Source: Legionella sp. (GTDB lineage: Bacteria; Pseudomonadota; Gammaproteobacteria; Legionellales; Legionellaceae). Taken from it: a DNA stretch of 64,000 nucleotides. Below are positions 44,587 through 51,667 of this stretch, in pieces. Position 1 is the first letter of the stretch. Every line of letters starts with the position of its first letter. The translations under genes were made by a program, and so were the position numbers. The notes under the pieces are model-generated. The model saw nothing but the letters and a program-made list of their open reading frames with translations. It was not told where the DNA came from and made no database searches. The stretch lies in the NCBI GenBank assembly GCA_031291095.1, contig JARLJR010000008.1:125375-189374 (forward strand). Reading direction: 5' to 3'.

Positions 44587-45318
44587 TTATCTAGAAATAT
44601 ATTTTTCACGAATAATTTGTTGCATGGCAAAGCCTTGCTCTTTTAGGTAATCAAATGACTCGTCGATCATACCTGGATTTCCACATAAATAAACTACATC
44701 TTGTTGAGGATTTAAGTTCAGTGTAGGGAAGGCATGTTGTACGTAGCCGTTATGCTCATTCTCTTGTAGTTCTTCAACAGGCTGGCGGCTTAAGTAGGGC
44801 ATAAATGTTACTTTTGGGTATTTTTGAGCAAAATTACGAAACTCTTCAAGATAGAGGATTTCATTGTGTCGTTGCACTCCCTGGAGAATAACTACCTGCA
44901 ATTCCGGATTTTGCTCCATACGTCTACCAAGCTCTGCAAGCATCGCTCTATATGGGGTAATACCGGTGCTGGTTGCCACCAAAATATAGCGACCTGGCAA
45001 TTCCTCTTTCATGACTAAACGTCCAAATGGCCCACTTACATTGACTATATCCCCAGGCTTTAAGTTGTATAAAAATTGTGTTCCTGGTCCGTTTTCAAAA
45101 TAACCAGCTGCAAATTCAATCGTATTGTCTTTTTTCGGTTCGTTTGCAATACTATAACTACGCTTTATTATTTTTCCTTCATGTTCAAAATGAATGGTAA
45201 TAAATTGTCCTGGTATATAATTAAAACAAGGACTGAGATCACATTTAAAAATAAAATGCTTTACCTTAGGGGTAATCATAACGGACTGTACTAAGGTGAC
45301 TGGAAAGATATTTTGCAT
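44587..45318 (-). CDS. fpr: Ferredoxin--NADP+ reductase-like flavoprotein
   Basis: 243 residues: FAD domain with RSYSIANEP, GPGTQFLYNLKPGDIVNVSGPFG, and the NAD(P) domain LVATSTGITPYRAML, VILQGVQRHNEILYLEEF and YLCGNPGMIDESFDYL. Transfers electrons between NADPH and ferredoxin/flavodoxin. The ATG at 45318 is divergent from dotV with an 82-base gap. First gene of an fpr-aldolase pair. Confidence 0.88.
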   Translation of the reverse strand: MQNIFPVTLVQSVMITPKVKHFIFKCDLSPCFNYIPGQFITIHFEHEGKIIKRSYSIANEPKKDNTIEFAAGYFENGPGTQFLYNLKPGDIVNVSGPFGRLVMKEELPGRYILVATSTGITPYRAMLAELGRRMEQNPELQVVILQGVQRHNEILYLEEFRNFAQKYPKVTFMPYLSRQPVEELQENEHNGYVQHAFPTLNLNPQQDVVYLCGNPGMIDESFDYLKEQGFAMQQIIREKYISR

Positions 45319-45331
45319 AAATGTATCAACT

Positions 45332-45354
45332 TTTAATATAAAGTGCTTAATATA
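45332..45354. promoter_or_regulatory. Direct repeat TTTAATATA / CTTAATATA in the fpr-dotV gap
   Basis: Two 9-base copies, at 45332-45340 and 45346-45354, begin 14 bases apart. Each half resembles a PmrA half-site (cTTAATatT), but the spacer is five bases instead of two, so I do not call a PmrA box. They could also serve as -10 elements. GGAGG lies 14 bases ahead of the dotV ATG. Confidence 0.35.
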
Positions 45355-45400
45355 AGGAAAAAATTATGCATTGCAAGGGTTGGAGGCATATAATTAACTT

Positions 45401-45943
45401 ATGACTACTATCGACTTAATAGCCATTTTAGGCAATCTCAGCAAATCGTTATACCCTCTGCAACGGTTAATTACAGCGGGAGCGTATTTATTGGGTGTAT
45501 TGTTTTTCATTACAGCAATTATGAAGCTGATGAAAATAGGGGATCATCGAGCCCAATCTCAATCTCAAGAGAGGATGTTTGTGCCGATGATGTACCTGCT
45601 TTTTGGCGCAATTTTATTGTACTTACCTTCGGCACTTAACCTCGCTGCGAATACGGCCTTTGGTGTGGGTAATATTTTAACTTATACCAATTACGATCCT
45701 ACTAATATTTATAGTTCCATGGGGTTATTGATTCGTACCGCTGGGGTGTTATGGTTCGTGCGTGGCTGCGTTCTTGTGGCGCAATCCAGTGAGCCCGGGG
45801 CTCAAGATGGGCCGAAAGGTTTAATATTTATTTTTGCGGGAATATTATCAATGAATTTTGATAATACTGTGGCGATAATGAATAATATGATGGGCTCTAT
45901 TGCGAGCTGGACTCTTGCTCTGAAGCAAAGCCAGGGATACTAG
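45401..45943 (+). CDS. dotV: Dot/Icm type IVB secretion protein DotV (DotE/IcmC-like)
   Basis: Inner-membrane component of the Dot/Icm system. 180 residues with four hydrophobic segments (LITAGAYLLGVLFFITAIMKL, MFVPMMYLLFGAILLYLPSAL, MGLLIRTAGVLWFVRGCVLV, LIFIFAGILSMNF). The layout and blocks such as LGNLSKSLYP and FGAILLYLPS fit the DotE/DotP/DotV family. In L. pneumophila dotV (lpg0472) lies outside the two main dot/icm loci and a few genes from proA; here proA is 5 kb away, which supports DotV over IcmC. No other dot/icm gene is in the window. Confidence 0.8.
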   Translation: MTTIDLIAILGNLSKSLYPLQRLITAGAYLLGVLFFITAIMKLMKIGDHRAQSQSQERMFVPMMYLLFGAILLYLPSALNLAANTAFGVGNILTYTNYDPTNIYSSMGLLIRTAGVLWFVRGCVLVAQSSEPGAQDGPKGLIFIFAGILSMNFDNTVAIMNNMMGSIASWTLALKQSQGY

Positions 45944-45978
45944 ATTTATCAGGAGGCAGTTAAAAGCCTCGGTATAAA

Positions 45979-46260
45979 TTAATTTTCCTCTCCACAAATT
46001 CGCAGATTATTTGCTTTGGCAAAGTCCATAATAGATTGGTAAAGTAACGGGCTAGATTCTTTAAGTTTTGGATCAAGAAGGACACACTGATATCCATCGC
46101 TATTAACACTCGGACGCAATAATGGTGAGTAATGGATACGTTTGTTTTTAAAGCTTGCGAGTGAGCCACTCATACGTTCCGCCCAGTCGCTGGGACGAAA
46201 AGTCTTCCCTTGAGCGGTTATTCCTTCAATAATGATTGTTTTCTTTTGTGAATCTGCCAT
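45979..46260 (-). CDS. DUF3579 family protein
   Basis: 93 residues from ATG 46260 (MADSQKKTIIIEGITAQGKTFRPSDWAERMSG). The FRPSDWAERM…F…RI.YSP.L.P....G..CV.LD..L pattern, here RIHYSPLLRPSVNSDGYQCVLLDP, is the DUF3579 signature. Soluble, no known function. Convergent with dotV over a 35-base gap. Confidence 0.8.
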   Translation of the reverse strand: MADSQKKTIIIEGITAQGKTFRPSDWAERMSGSLASFKNKRIHYSPLLRPSVNSDGYQCVLLDPKLKESSPLLYQSIMDFAKANNLRICGEEN

Positions 46261-46425
46261 AATTCTATTCAATTAAAGTACACTGTGCTAAGTATAACAT
46301 CAAATGCTGGTTTCTGTATTGAAATTTATTCGCTTAACTGCAATATATTTGTGTTTTCAAAAGCGAATTTTATCCCTATCATGTGTGGTTGTTAACGAAG
46401 TGTTTATTGAGGGTTGATCGCAAGA

Positions 46426-47166
46426 ATGGAAAAAGAAAATCGTTCAGGTATTTATTTGTTACCGAATTTATTTACTACTGCTAGTTTATTTGCAGCATTT
46501 TATTCATTGGTTGCCTCGATGAAAGGGCAGTATGAGGCTGCTGTTATTGCTATATTTATTGGTATGATTGCTGATGGTCTGGATGGGCGTATTGCCCGTT
46601 TAACCAATACTCAGTCTGAGTTTGGCGCTCAATATGACAGCTTATCGGATTTGGTAACCTTTGGGGTTGCTCCGTCTTTATTAATGTATAATTTGGCACT
46701 GAGTCATTTAGGCAAAGTAGGGTGGTTGGTTGCCTTTGTATATACGGCAGCGGTGGCTTTACGATTGGCGCGCTTTAATACCCAGTTGGATATCGCAGAT
46801 AAGCGTTATTTTCAGGGATTACCTTGTCCCCCTTCGGCAGCAGTCATGGCATCGTTTGCTTGGTTATGCTACCAAAATGACTGGCATAATATGTTTGTGG
46901 CTGTTGTAACCGCGATTATGTCTTTAGTTGCATCGGCATTGATGGTTTCTAATTTCCGTTATTACAGCTTTAAAGAAGTGGATTTTAAAGGGAAGGTTCC
47001 CTTTTTATATGTCTTGGTAATGATTGTTTTGTTTGTAGCGATTGCTGCAAATCCATCCTGGGTTATCTTCATTGGTTTTGGGCTTTATGCTTTTTCGGGC
47101 TTAATTATTACTTTATGGGCGGTACATAAGGTGAGAAAGCAAAGAAAGCATATAGAAAAACACTAA
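46426..47166 (+). CDS. pssA: CDP-diacylglycerol--serine O-phosphatidyltransferase
   Basis: Integral membrane enzyme making phosphatidylserine, precursor of phosphatidylethanolamine. 246 residues from ATG 46426. The CDP-alcohol phosphotransferase motif DGLDGRIARLTNTQSEFGAQYDSLSD is complete with all Asp residues. About seven or eight hydrophobic spans, ending in a basic tail (VRKQRKHIEK). Type II PssA as in Gram-positives and Legionella-like organisms. A TTG at 46414 is a less likely start. Confidence 0.92.
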   Translation: MEKENRSGIYLLPNLFTTASLFAAFYSLVASMKGQYEAAVIAIFIGMIADGLDGRIARLTNTQSEFGAQYDSLSDLVTFGVAPSLLMYNLALSHLGKVGWLVAFVYTAAVALRLARFNTQLDIADKRYFQGLPCPPSAAVMASFAWLCYQNDWHNMFVAVVTAIMSLVASALMVSNFRYYSFKEVDFKGKVPFLYVLVMIVLFVAIAANPSWVIFIGFGLYAFSGLIITLWAVHKVRKQRKHIEKH

Positions 47167-47181
47167 GGTATAAAGGCGTAG

Positions 47182-47201
47182 CTTGGTTGTAAGCAACCAG
47201 G
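47182..47201. repeat. Family A palindrome variant
   Basis: CTTGGTTG-TAAG-CAACCAGG lies 15 bases downstream of pssA and may assist termination. Confidence 0.7.
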
Positions 47202-47242
47202 TTATGCTGGCTAGCCTATAGGACCAGGAGTGGGGGCAGAAG

Positions 47243-47341
47243 ATGATACAACCATCTCGTCCTGCTTTGTTGGTTGTATTAGTTCTCGTTGCTATTGCCC
47301 TGGTTCTTTTTTTATATCTACCCATGCCCAGTCTTGGCTAA
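47243..47341 (+). CDS. Possible 32-residue single-span membrane protein
   Basis: ATG at 47243 preceded by GGGGGCAGAAG. The product MIQPSRPALLVVLVLVAIAL followed by VLFLYLPMPSLG has a short polar N terminus and one hydrophobic span, the typical layout of bacterial small membrane proteins. Its stop overlaps the convergent 47338 gene by 4 bases. It could equally be chance or a remnant. Confidence 0.35.
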   Translation: MIQPSRPALLVVLVLVAIALVLFLYLPMPSLG

Positions 47342-47628
47342 AATTCTAAAGGAACTTGATGTATTTCTTTTAAGTATTCTGCTGTTCGTGGTGAGTGCAA
47401 ATGAGGCAAGCCGTCCATAATAAATATGTCTAGGTGCTGAGTTAGACATATAAATGCTTTCCATTGTATTTTTTCTTTATATATTTCTGTTAATTTATTA
47501 GTGAAGTTAAAAGGAGCTTTTATTTTTTGAAGTTGTTCCTCTGGAATGACAGGGATATATTCGAGTTCAGCGGTTATTTCTCTTAGCTCCCTATCGATTT
47601 TTTCAAGCCCAGGGACCAGTGCATGCAC
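47338..47628 (-). CDS. Short hypothetical protein or gene fragment
   Basis: 96 residues from a GTG at 47628, with an in-frame stop four codons upstream and no ribosome binding site. Two charged helices (EKIDRELREITAELEYI and NKLTEIYKEKIQWKAF) and an ending HLHSPRTAEYLKEIHQVPLEF. No family recognised. It may be the C-terminal remnant of a larger gene. Confidence 0.4.
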   Translation of the reverse strand: MHALVPGLEKIDRELREITAELEYIPVIPEEQLQKIKAPFNFTNKLTEIYKEKIQWKAFICLTQHLDIFIMDGLPHLHSPRTAEYLKEIHQVPLEF

Positions 47629-47714
47629 ATTATATGGTCAGTTGGGTTTTTTAAAGCGGTCTTAAGAGGGGGCGATTTGTGTATGTTGTTTAGTAAGTGT
47701 TCACTGTCGGTCGA

Positions 47715-47742
47715 TTGCGAAGAACGAAGTGACGAAGCAATG
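47715..47742. repeat. Fragment of family D element
   Basis: ATTGCGAAGAACGAAGTGACG and then AAGCAATGG resemble the ends of the elements at 10709 and 27787, without the middle. Confidence 0.4.
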
Positions 47743-47787
47743 GTGGTGGATAGTACTTAAATATTAATTGATTAAAAATTGAAGAAA

Positions 47788-48057
47788 TTACTCGCCTTCC
47801 CCAAAGAAATTATTAATCAATTGGACTAAGGCTTCATTCAGATGTTCTTCATCTGGACCTTCGATTTCCAGGGTAATCGTGCTTCCTTTATTTGCCGCAA
47901 GCATCATGACGCCCATGATACTTTTTCCATTAACCGTTTGGGAATCTTTGGTGACATTGATTTGGCTTTGATATCGCGCTGCAGTTGAAACAAATTTTGC
48001 TGAGGCACGAGCATGCAAGCCAAGTTTATTGATGATTGTAATCGTTGTTTTTATCAT
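47788..48057 (-). CDS. ptsH: HPr family phosphocarrier protein
   Basis: 89 residues. Phospho-His in GLHARASAKFV, regulatory Ser in VNGKSIMGVMMLAANKG, and the usual acidic C terminus. Legionella lacks a full sugar PTS, so this is more likely a nitrogen-PTS (NPr-like) regulator; the nearby rpoN and hpf are the typical companions of that system. Family call is secure, physiological role is inferred. Confidence 0.9.
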   Translation of the reverse strand: MIKTTITIINKLGLHARASAKFVSTAARYQSQINVTKDSQTVNGKSIMGVMMLAANKGSTITLEIEGPDEEHLNEALVQLINNFFGEGE

Positions 48058-48239
48058 AAGCGTATCTAAGTCCTAAAAACGCCATGTGAACAGACTCTAG
48101 GGTAGAGCGACTGCGTTTTAGTTAATGTATCACGAAGAATGCTTAGGGTACAGGGATTCTTGTACAAAAAAAGTTAAATGGATTTTTGAATAGGTATTTT
48201 TTTACAGAGTTTATCGTATTTACGTTTAAGTTAAGAAAA

Positions 48240-48269
48240 CGCCTCCTCTGCACTATAGAAGAGGAGGCG
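48240..48269 (-). terminator. Terminator after hpf
   Basis: CGCCTCCTCT (48240-48249) pairs with AGAGGAGGCG (48260-48269); read on the minus strand the stem is followed by TTTTCTTAAC. It lies 12 bases past the hpf stop and separates hpf from ptsH. Confidence 0.85.
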
Positions 48270-48280
48270 AATTTTAGTGA

Positions 48281-48568
48281 TTAATGACTACGAATTTTTT
48301 CTTTATGCTTCAGCAGCTGGCGATCGAGTTTATCAATCAAAGCATCTATTGCGGCATACAGATTTTCTGATTCTGAACTTGCATGTAATTCTCCGCCCGC
48401 AACAAAAATAGTCGCTTCCGCAATTTGTCGTAACTTTTCAATATCAAAAATTACATTAATCTTGGTGATATGATCAAAATGGTGCTCAAGTTTAGTAAAT
48501 TTTTCTTCAGCATAGGTTCTGATAGCAGGAGTTACCTCCATGCGATGTCCCGTAATGTGAATTTGCAT
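48281..48568 (-). CDS. hpf: Ribosome hibernation promoting factor
   Basis: 95 residues, short HPF type: MQIHITGHRMEVTPAIRTYAEEKFTKLEHHFDHI, then VIFDIEKLRQIAEATI and AGGELHASSESENLYAAIDALIDKLDRQLLKHKEK. Binds 30S/100S ribosomes in stationary phase. AAGGAGGTTCG precedes the ATG. It lies 16 bases after rpoN, the conserved rpoN-hpf pairing. Confidence 0.94.
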   Translation of the reverse strand: MQIHITGHRMEVTPAIRTYAEEKFTKLEHHFDHITKINVIFDIEKLRQIAEATIFVAGGELHASSESENLYAAIDALIDKLDRQLLKHKEKIRSH

Positions 48569-48584
48569 AACGAACCTCCTTCGG

Positions 48585-49988
48585 TTACTTTTTAGTTACG
48601 AATTTTTTTCTTTCATTCGATGGAGCTATCCCCATCGCTTCACGATATTTTGCTACGGTTCTTCTGGCTACCTGAATACCTTGCTCTGCTAGTAAGAGCA
48701 TAATTTTGCTATCGCTTAATGGTTTTTTTCCGTTTTCTGCCGCAATTAATTTTTTAATCATTGCTCGAATGGCAGTAGAGGAGCATTCAGCGCCAGCATC
48801 GGTATTCACATGGCTGGAGAAAAAGTATTTTAGCTCAAAAACACCTCGAGGAGTATGAATAAATTTTTGCGTAGTAACGCGAGAAATAGTTGACTCATGC
48901 ATTTCCAGGGCGGAAGCAATATCATTAAGAATCAATGGCTTCATTGCTTCCTCACCGAGTTCGAGAAAACCTTGCTGATACTCCATAATGCATCGGGCTA
49001 CCTTAAGCAACGTTTCCTGGCGACTTTGAATACTTTTTAAAAACCATCGTGCTTCTTGCAGATTATTTTTTAAGAATAGATTGTCGGCACTATTGTCTGC
49101 ACGTTGAATCAATGAGGCATATTGATTGTTAATGCTTAAGCTTGGTAAGACATTTTGATTTAAAACGACTTTCCATTCATTATTTATCTTTTTAACCGTT
49201 AAGTCGGGAATAATATATTCAGTAATGTCATGGTGAATCAAGTGCCCTGGTTTGGGATTTAAGCCTTGAATGATACGCAACACGTCATTAATGGTTGTTT
49301 CGCTAACCAGATGGTTTTTCATTAATTGCTTGTAATTATGTTGGCCAAGCAAATCCAAGTCTTCGAGAATAATTTTTTTAGTGAGTTCCAAGTGCCTTGT
49401 TTCTAGAGATAATTGTTCCAGTTGTACCAGTAAGGTTTCCGCCAGGTTCAAAGAAGCACAGCCTACGGGGTCAAATAATTGTAAACGATGGCGTACAGCT
49501 TCTATTTCTTCTTGATCAATAGGGTGTTCTTCGCTGTTTAGGCTGGCATGCAAATCGCCAATAGAGGTACTTAGAAATCCATCATTATTAATCGCATCAA
49601 TCAGGGCTGTTGCTATGGCTCTATCTACATCACTCATTGGTGACAGGGCTAATTGCCAGCGTAAATGGTCTTGTAAATTGGTAGTAGTGCAATGCAAATT
49701 ATCAAAATTATAATCACTATCGTCAAATTGATGGCGCTTATTAGAAATTTGGTAAAGCTCGGACCATTGAAAATCCGTGGGCTCATCGTTGCCTCTGGAT
49801 TGAGCCTCAGGAGGCAAATCTTCTTTATCCTCATTGGGAGTCGCTTCGAGCATTGGATTGGACTCAACGATGAGTTGAATCTCTTGTTGTAGGTCAATAG
49901 TAGACAATTGCAAGAGCCTAATTGCTTGCTGTAGCTGTGGGGTAAGCGCCAAATGTTGGCCTATACTAAGCTGCAGTGACGGTTTCAT
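48585..49988 (-). CDS. rpoN: RNA polymerase sigma-54 factor
   Basis: 467 residues. Region I (LQLSIGQHLALTPQLQQAIRLLQLSTIDLQQEI, Gln-rich activator-responsive), an acidic region II, core-binding domain (DPVGCASLNLAETLLVQL…NPKPGHLI), and the RpoN box ARRTVAKYRE in the C-terminal HTH. It heads an rpoN-hpf transcript. In Legionella RpoN directs flagellar genes. The 291-base upstream gap contains an inverted repeat (50142-50189) and a terminator for rpmG. Confidence 0.96.
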   Translation of the reverse strand: MKPSLQLSIGQHLALTPQLQQAIRLLQLSTIDLQQEIQLIVESNPMLEATPNEDKEDLPPEAQSRGNDEPTDFQWSELYQISNKRHQFDDSDYNFDNLHCTTTNLQDHLRWQLALSPMSDVDRAIATALIDAINNDGFLSTSIGDLHASLNSEEHPIDQEEIEAVRHRLQLFDPVGCASLNLAETLLVQLEQLSLETRHLELTKKIILEDLDLLGQHNYKQLMKNHLVSETTINDVLRIIQGLNPKPGHLIHHDITEYIIPDLTVKKINNEWKVVLNQNVLPSLSINNQYASLIQRADNSADNLFLKNNLQEARWFLKSIQSRQETLLKVARCIMEYQQGFLELGEEAMKPLILNDIASALEMHESTISRVTTQKFIHTPRGVFELKYFFSSHVNTDAGAECSSTAIRAMIKKLIAAENGKKPLSDSKIMLLLAEQGIQVARRTVAKYREAMGIAPSNERKKFVTKK

Positions 49989-50141
49989 GCAAATCCTCTT
50001 TGTTTCTTTCTACTGCCATTAACTATCAGTTTAAACGATTCGTAAGGATTATCCAGTATTTGCGATGGTTAAATTAACCTAAGTTTATGAAATTGAGTAA
50101 AATCTATTGATCTTCGAGAGGCATGGGGACGCTGAGCATAG

Positions 50142-50189
50142 CGAAGCCCAACATAATGGTCTCGAATGAATTTTGAATGTTGGGCTTCG
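50142..50189. repeat. Inverted repeat upstream of rpoN
   Basis: CGAAGCCCAACAT (50142-50154) and ATGTTGGGCTTCG (50177-50189) are perfect 13-base arms around a 22-base centre. The GCCCAACA core links it to family C. Confidence 0.65.
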
Positions 50190-50247
50190 TAGTAGACAGT
50201 AGCGCCAACTTACATTTAAGAACATGTAGTCGTAATGGGGGAATTAT

Positions 50248-50273
50248 AAAATAAAAAGCCCCTATTCGGGGCT
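50248..50273 (-). terminator. Terminator after rpmG
   Basis: AGCCCC and GGGGCT arms (50257-50273) with a short loop and, on the minus strand, a following TTTTTATTTT run. It ends the rpmB-rpmG transcript. Confidence 0.9.
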
Positions 50274-50279
50274 CAATAA

Positions 50280-50444
50280 TTATTTTACTTTCTTTTCTTT
50301 GAAAAGAACGTGTTTACGAACTTTTGGATCGTACATCATCAATTCCATCTTTTCAGGATGGTTACGTGGGTTTTTAGTTGTAGTTTTATAGTATCCAGTT
50401 CCTGCTGTGGATTCCATTTTCACTTTGATGGTGACAGCTGCCAT
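50280..50444 (-). CDS. rpmG: 50S ribosomal protein L33
   Basis: 54 residues: [54 protein letters not shown] in order, matching L33 across its whole length. It lacks the CxxC pairs of the zinc-binding form. AAGGGGAT precedes the ATG. It is 15 bases after rpmB, the universal rpmBG pair. Confidence 0.96.
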   Translation of the reverse strand: MAAVTIKVKMESTAGTGYYKTTTKNPRNHPEKMELMMYDPKVRKHVLFKEKKVK

Positions 50445-50459
50445 GGTTTATCCCCTTAA

Positions 50460-50696
50460 TTATACTTTTTCGCCATTGGCTCTGATTTGATCCAGAACCT
50501 TCTTGATGCCTAACTTATCAATTATACGCATACCTTTGGTACTAACGCGTAAGGTGACAAAGCGGCTCTCTTCTTCAACCCAGAAACTGTGATTTTGAAT
50601 GTTGGGTAGAAAGCGTCTTTTGGTTTTGTTGTTAGCGTGCGACACTTTGTTACCAGTCATGGGTCGCTTGCCAGTTACCTGACATACTCTAGACAT
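50460..50696 (-). CDS. rpmB: 50S ribosomal protein L28
   Basis: 78 residues: [35 protein letters not shown] and [15 protein letters not shown]. Complete and standard in length for gammaproteobacteria. First gene of the rpmB-rpmG operon; divergent from trmB. Confidence 0.97.
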   Translation of the reverse strand: MSRVCQVTGKRPMTGNKVSHANNKTKRRFLPNIQNHSFWVEEESRFVTLRVSTKGMRIIDKLGIKKVLDQIRANGEKV

Positions 50697-50857
50697 TGTG
50701 TTACTCCAAATTTAGAAATTTTATGGTTGTCTTTGTAATATTCTGGGCAAATAGCCGGATGTGAAATACAAGAGCGGTTTTATATCAAAAAAACGCAACA
50801 GTTGCAAGATTTTTCTAGAAACATATAATCGCATTTTTTATAAATTGAGTTATTAGT

Positions 50858-51529
50858 ATGCATCGTAAAATAAAAAGTTATGTATTGCGAGCAGGACGTG
50901 TAAGTAATCGTCAGCAGCAAGGATTAGATCTTTGGATTAAGGATTATGCCTTATCCATGGCGGATTCTCCGTGGAATTTAGCCGAGGAATTTGGACGAGA
51001 AGCAGATACCATTGTGGAAATTGGTTTTGGTATGGGGACGTCTTTGCTTCATATGGCACAAAATAATCCAGAACTTAATTATATTGGCATTGAAGTTCAT
51101 CAAGCCGGCGTAGGAGGCCTCGCTGCTGACTTGCATGATCATCAGGTAACTAATGTGCGTATTGTGGCTCATGATGCGGTGGAAGCCTTTCAGACCCAGA
51201 TTGCTGATAATTCTCTTGCGGGAATACAAATCTTTTTCCCAGATCCTTGGCATAAAAAGCGTCATCATAAACGTCGTTTGATTCAACCCGAGTTTATTCA
51301 ATTACTGACCAAAAAAATTAAAACAGGTGGATTTATTCACTGTGCTACCGATTGGCAGGAATATGCAGAACACATGCTCGAGGTATTGTCCGCAGCTCCA
51401 GGGTTACATAATTCACAAGCTGAAGGAGGCTATTCTCCTAAGCCTGAGTCTCGGCCTTTGACTAAGTTTGAGCTGCGAGGGGAGCGTTTGGGGCATGGGG
51501 TTTGGGATCTTATTTTCTTAAAATCGTAG
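50858..51529 (+). CDS. trmB: tRNA (guanine-N7)-methyltransferase
   Basis: 223 residues. SAM-binding VEIGFGMGTSLLHMAQNNP, YIGIEVHQAGVG, IQIFFPDPWHKKRHHKRRL (catalytic PDPW motif), ATDWQEYAEHM and the C-terminal PLTKFELRGERLGHGVWDL. Methylates G46 in tRNA. Standard length. A palindromic family E repeat follows its stop. Confidence 0.96.
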   Translation: MHRKIKSYVLRAGRVSNRQQQGLDLWIKDYALSMADSPWNLAEEFGREADTIVEIGFGMGTSLLHMAQNNPELNYIGIEVHQAGVGGLAADLHDHQVTNVRIVAHDAVEAFQTQIADNSLAGIQIFFPDPWHKKRHHKRRLIQPEFIQLLTKKIKTGGFIHCATDWQEYAEHMLEVLSAAPGLHNSQAEGGYSPKPESRPLTKFELRGERLGHGVWDLIFLKS

Positions 51530-51535
51530 AATAGA

Positions 51536-51595
51536 CACGTCATCCTGAGGAGTTTGCGGCGAAGGAGCTCCTTCACTGTGTTCGGGATGACGTAT
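51536..51595. repeat. Family E element after trmB
   Basis: ACACGTCATCCTGAGG opens it and CGGGATGACGT closes it, with an inner pair AAGGAGCTCCTT. The outer ends match the 15999-16035 hairpin. A diverged relative (ACGTCATCTCGAACG…AAGGAGATCCTTCACGG) follows the next gene at about 53061-53145. Confidence 0.6.
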
Positions 51596-51667
51596 CACAC
51601 TGCATTGATATTCGATTAGCCACTGTGTAATATTAGTCCGATAGCAACTAGAAAAGGATGTCATAGC

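Noticed and set aside
45332..45354. Calling this a PmrA box.
   Set aside because: The two half-sites are 14 bases apart instead of 11; reported only as a direct repeat.
51600..51660. PmrA box ahead of the 461-residue ankyrin gene.
   Set aside because: One half (TGTAATATT) matches but the other does not.
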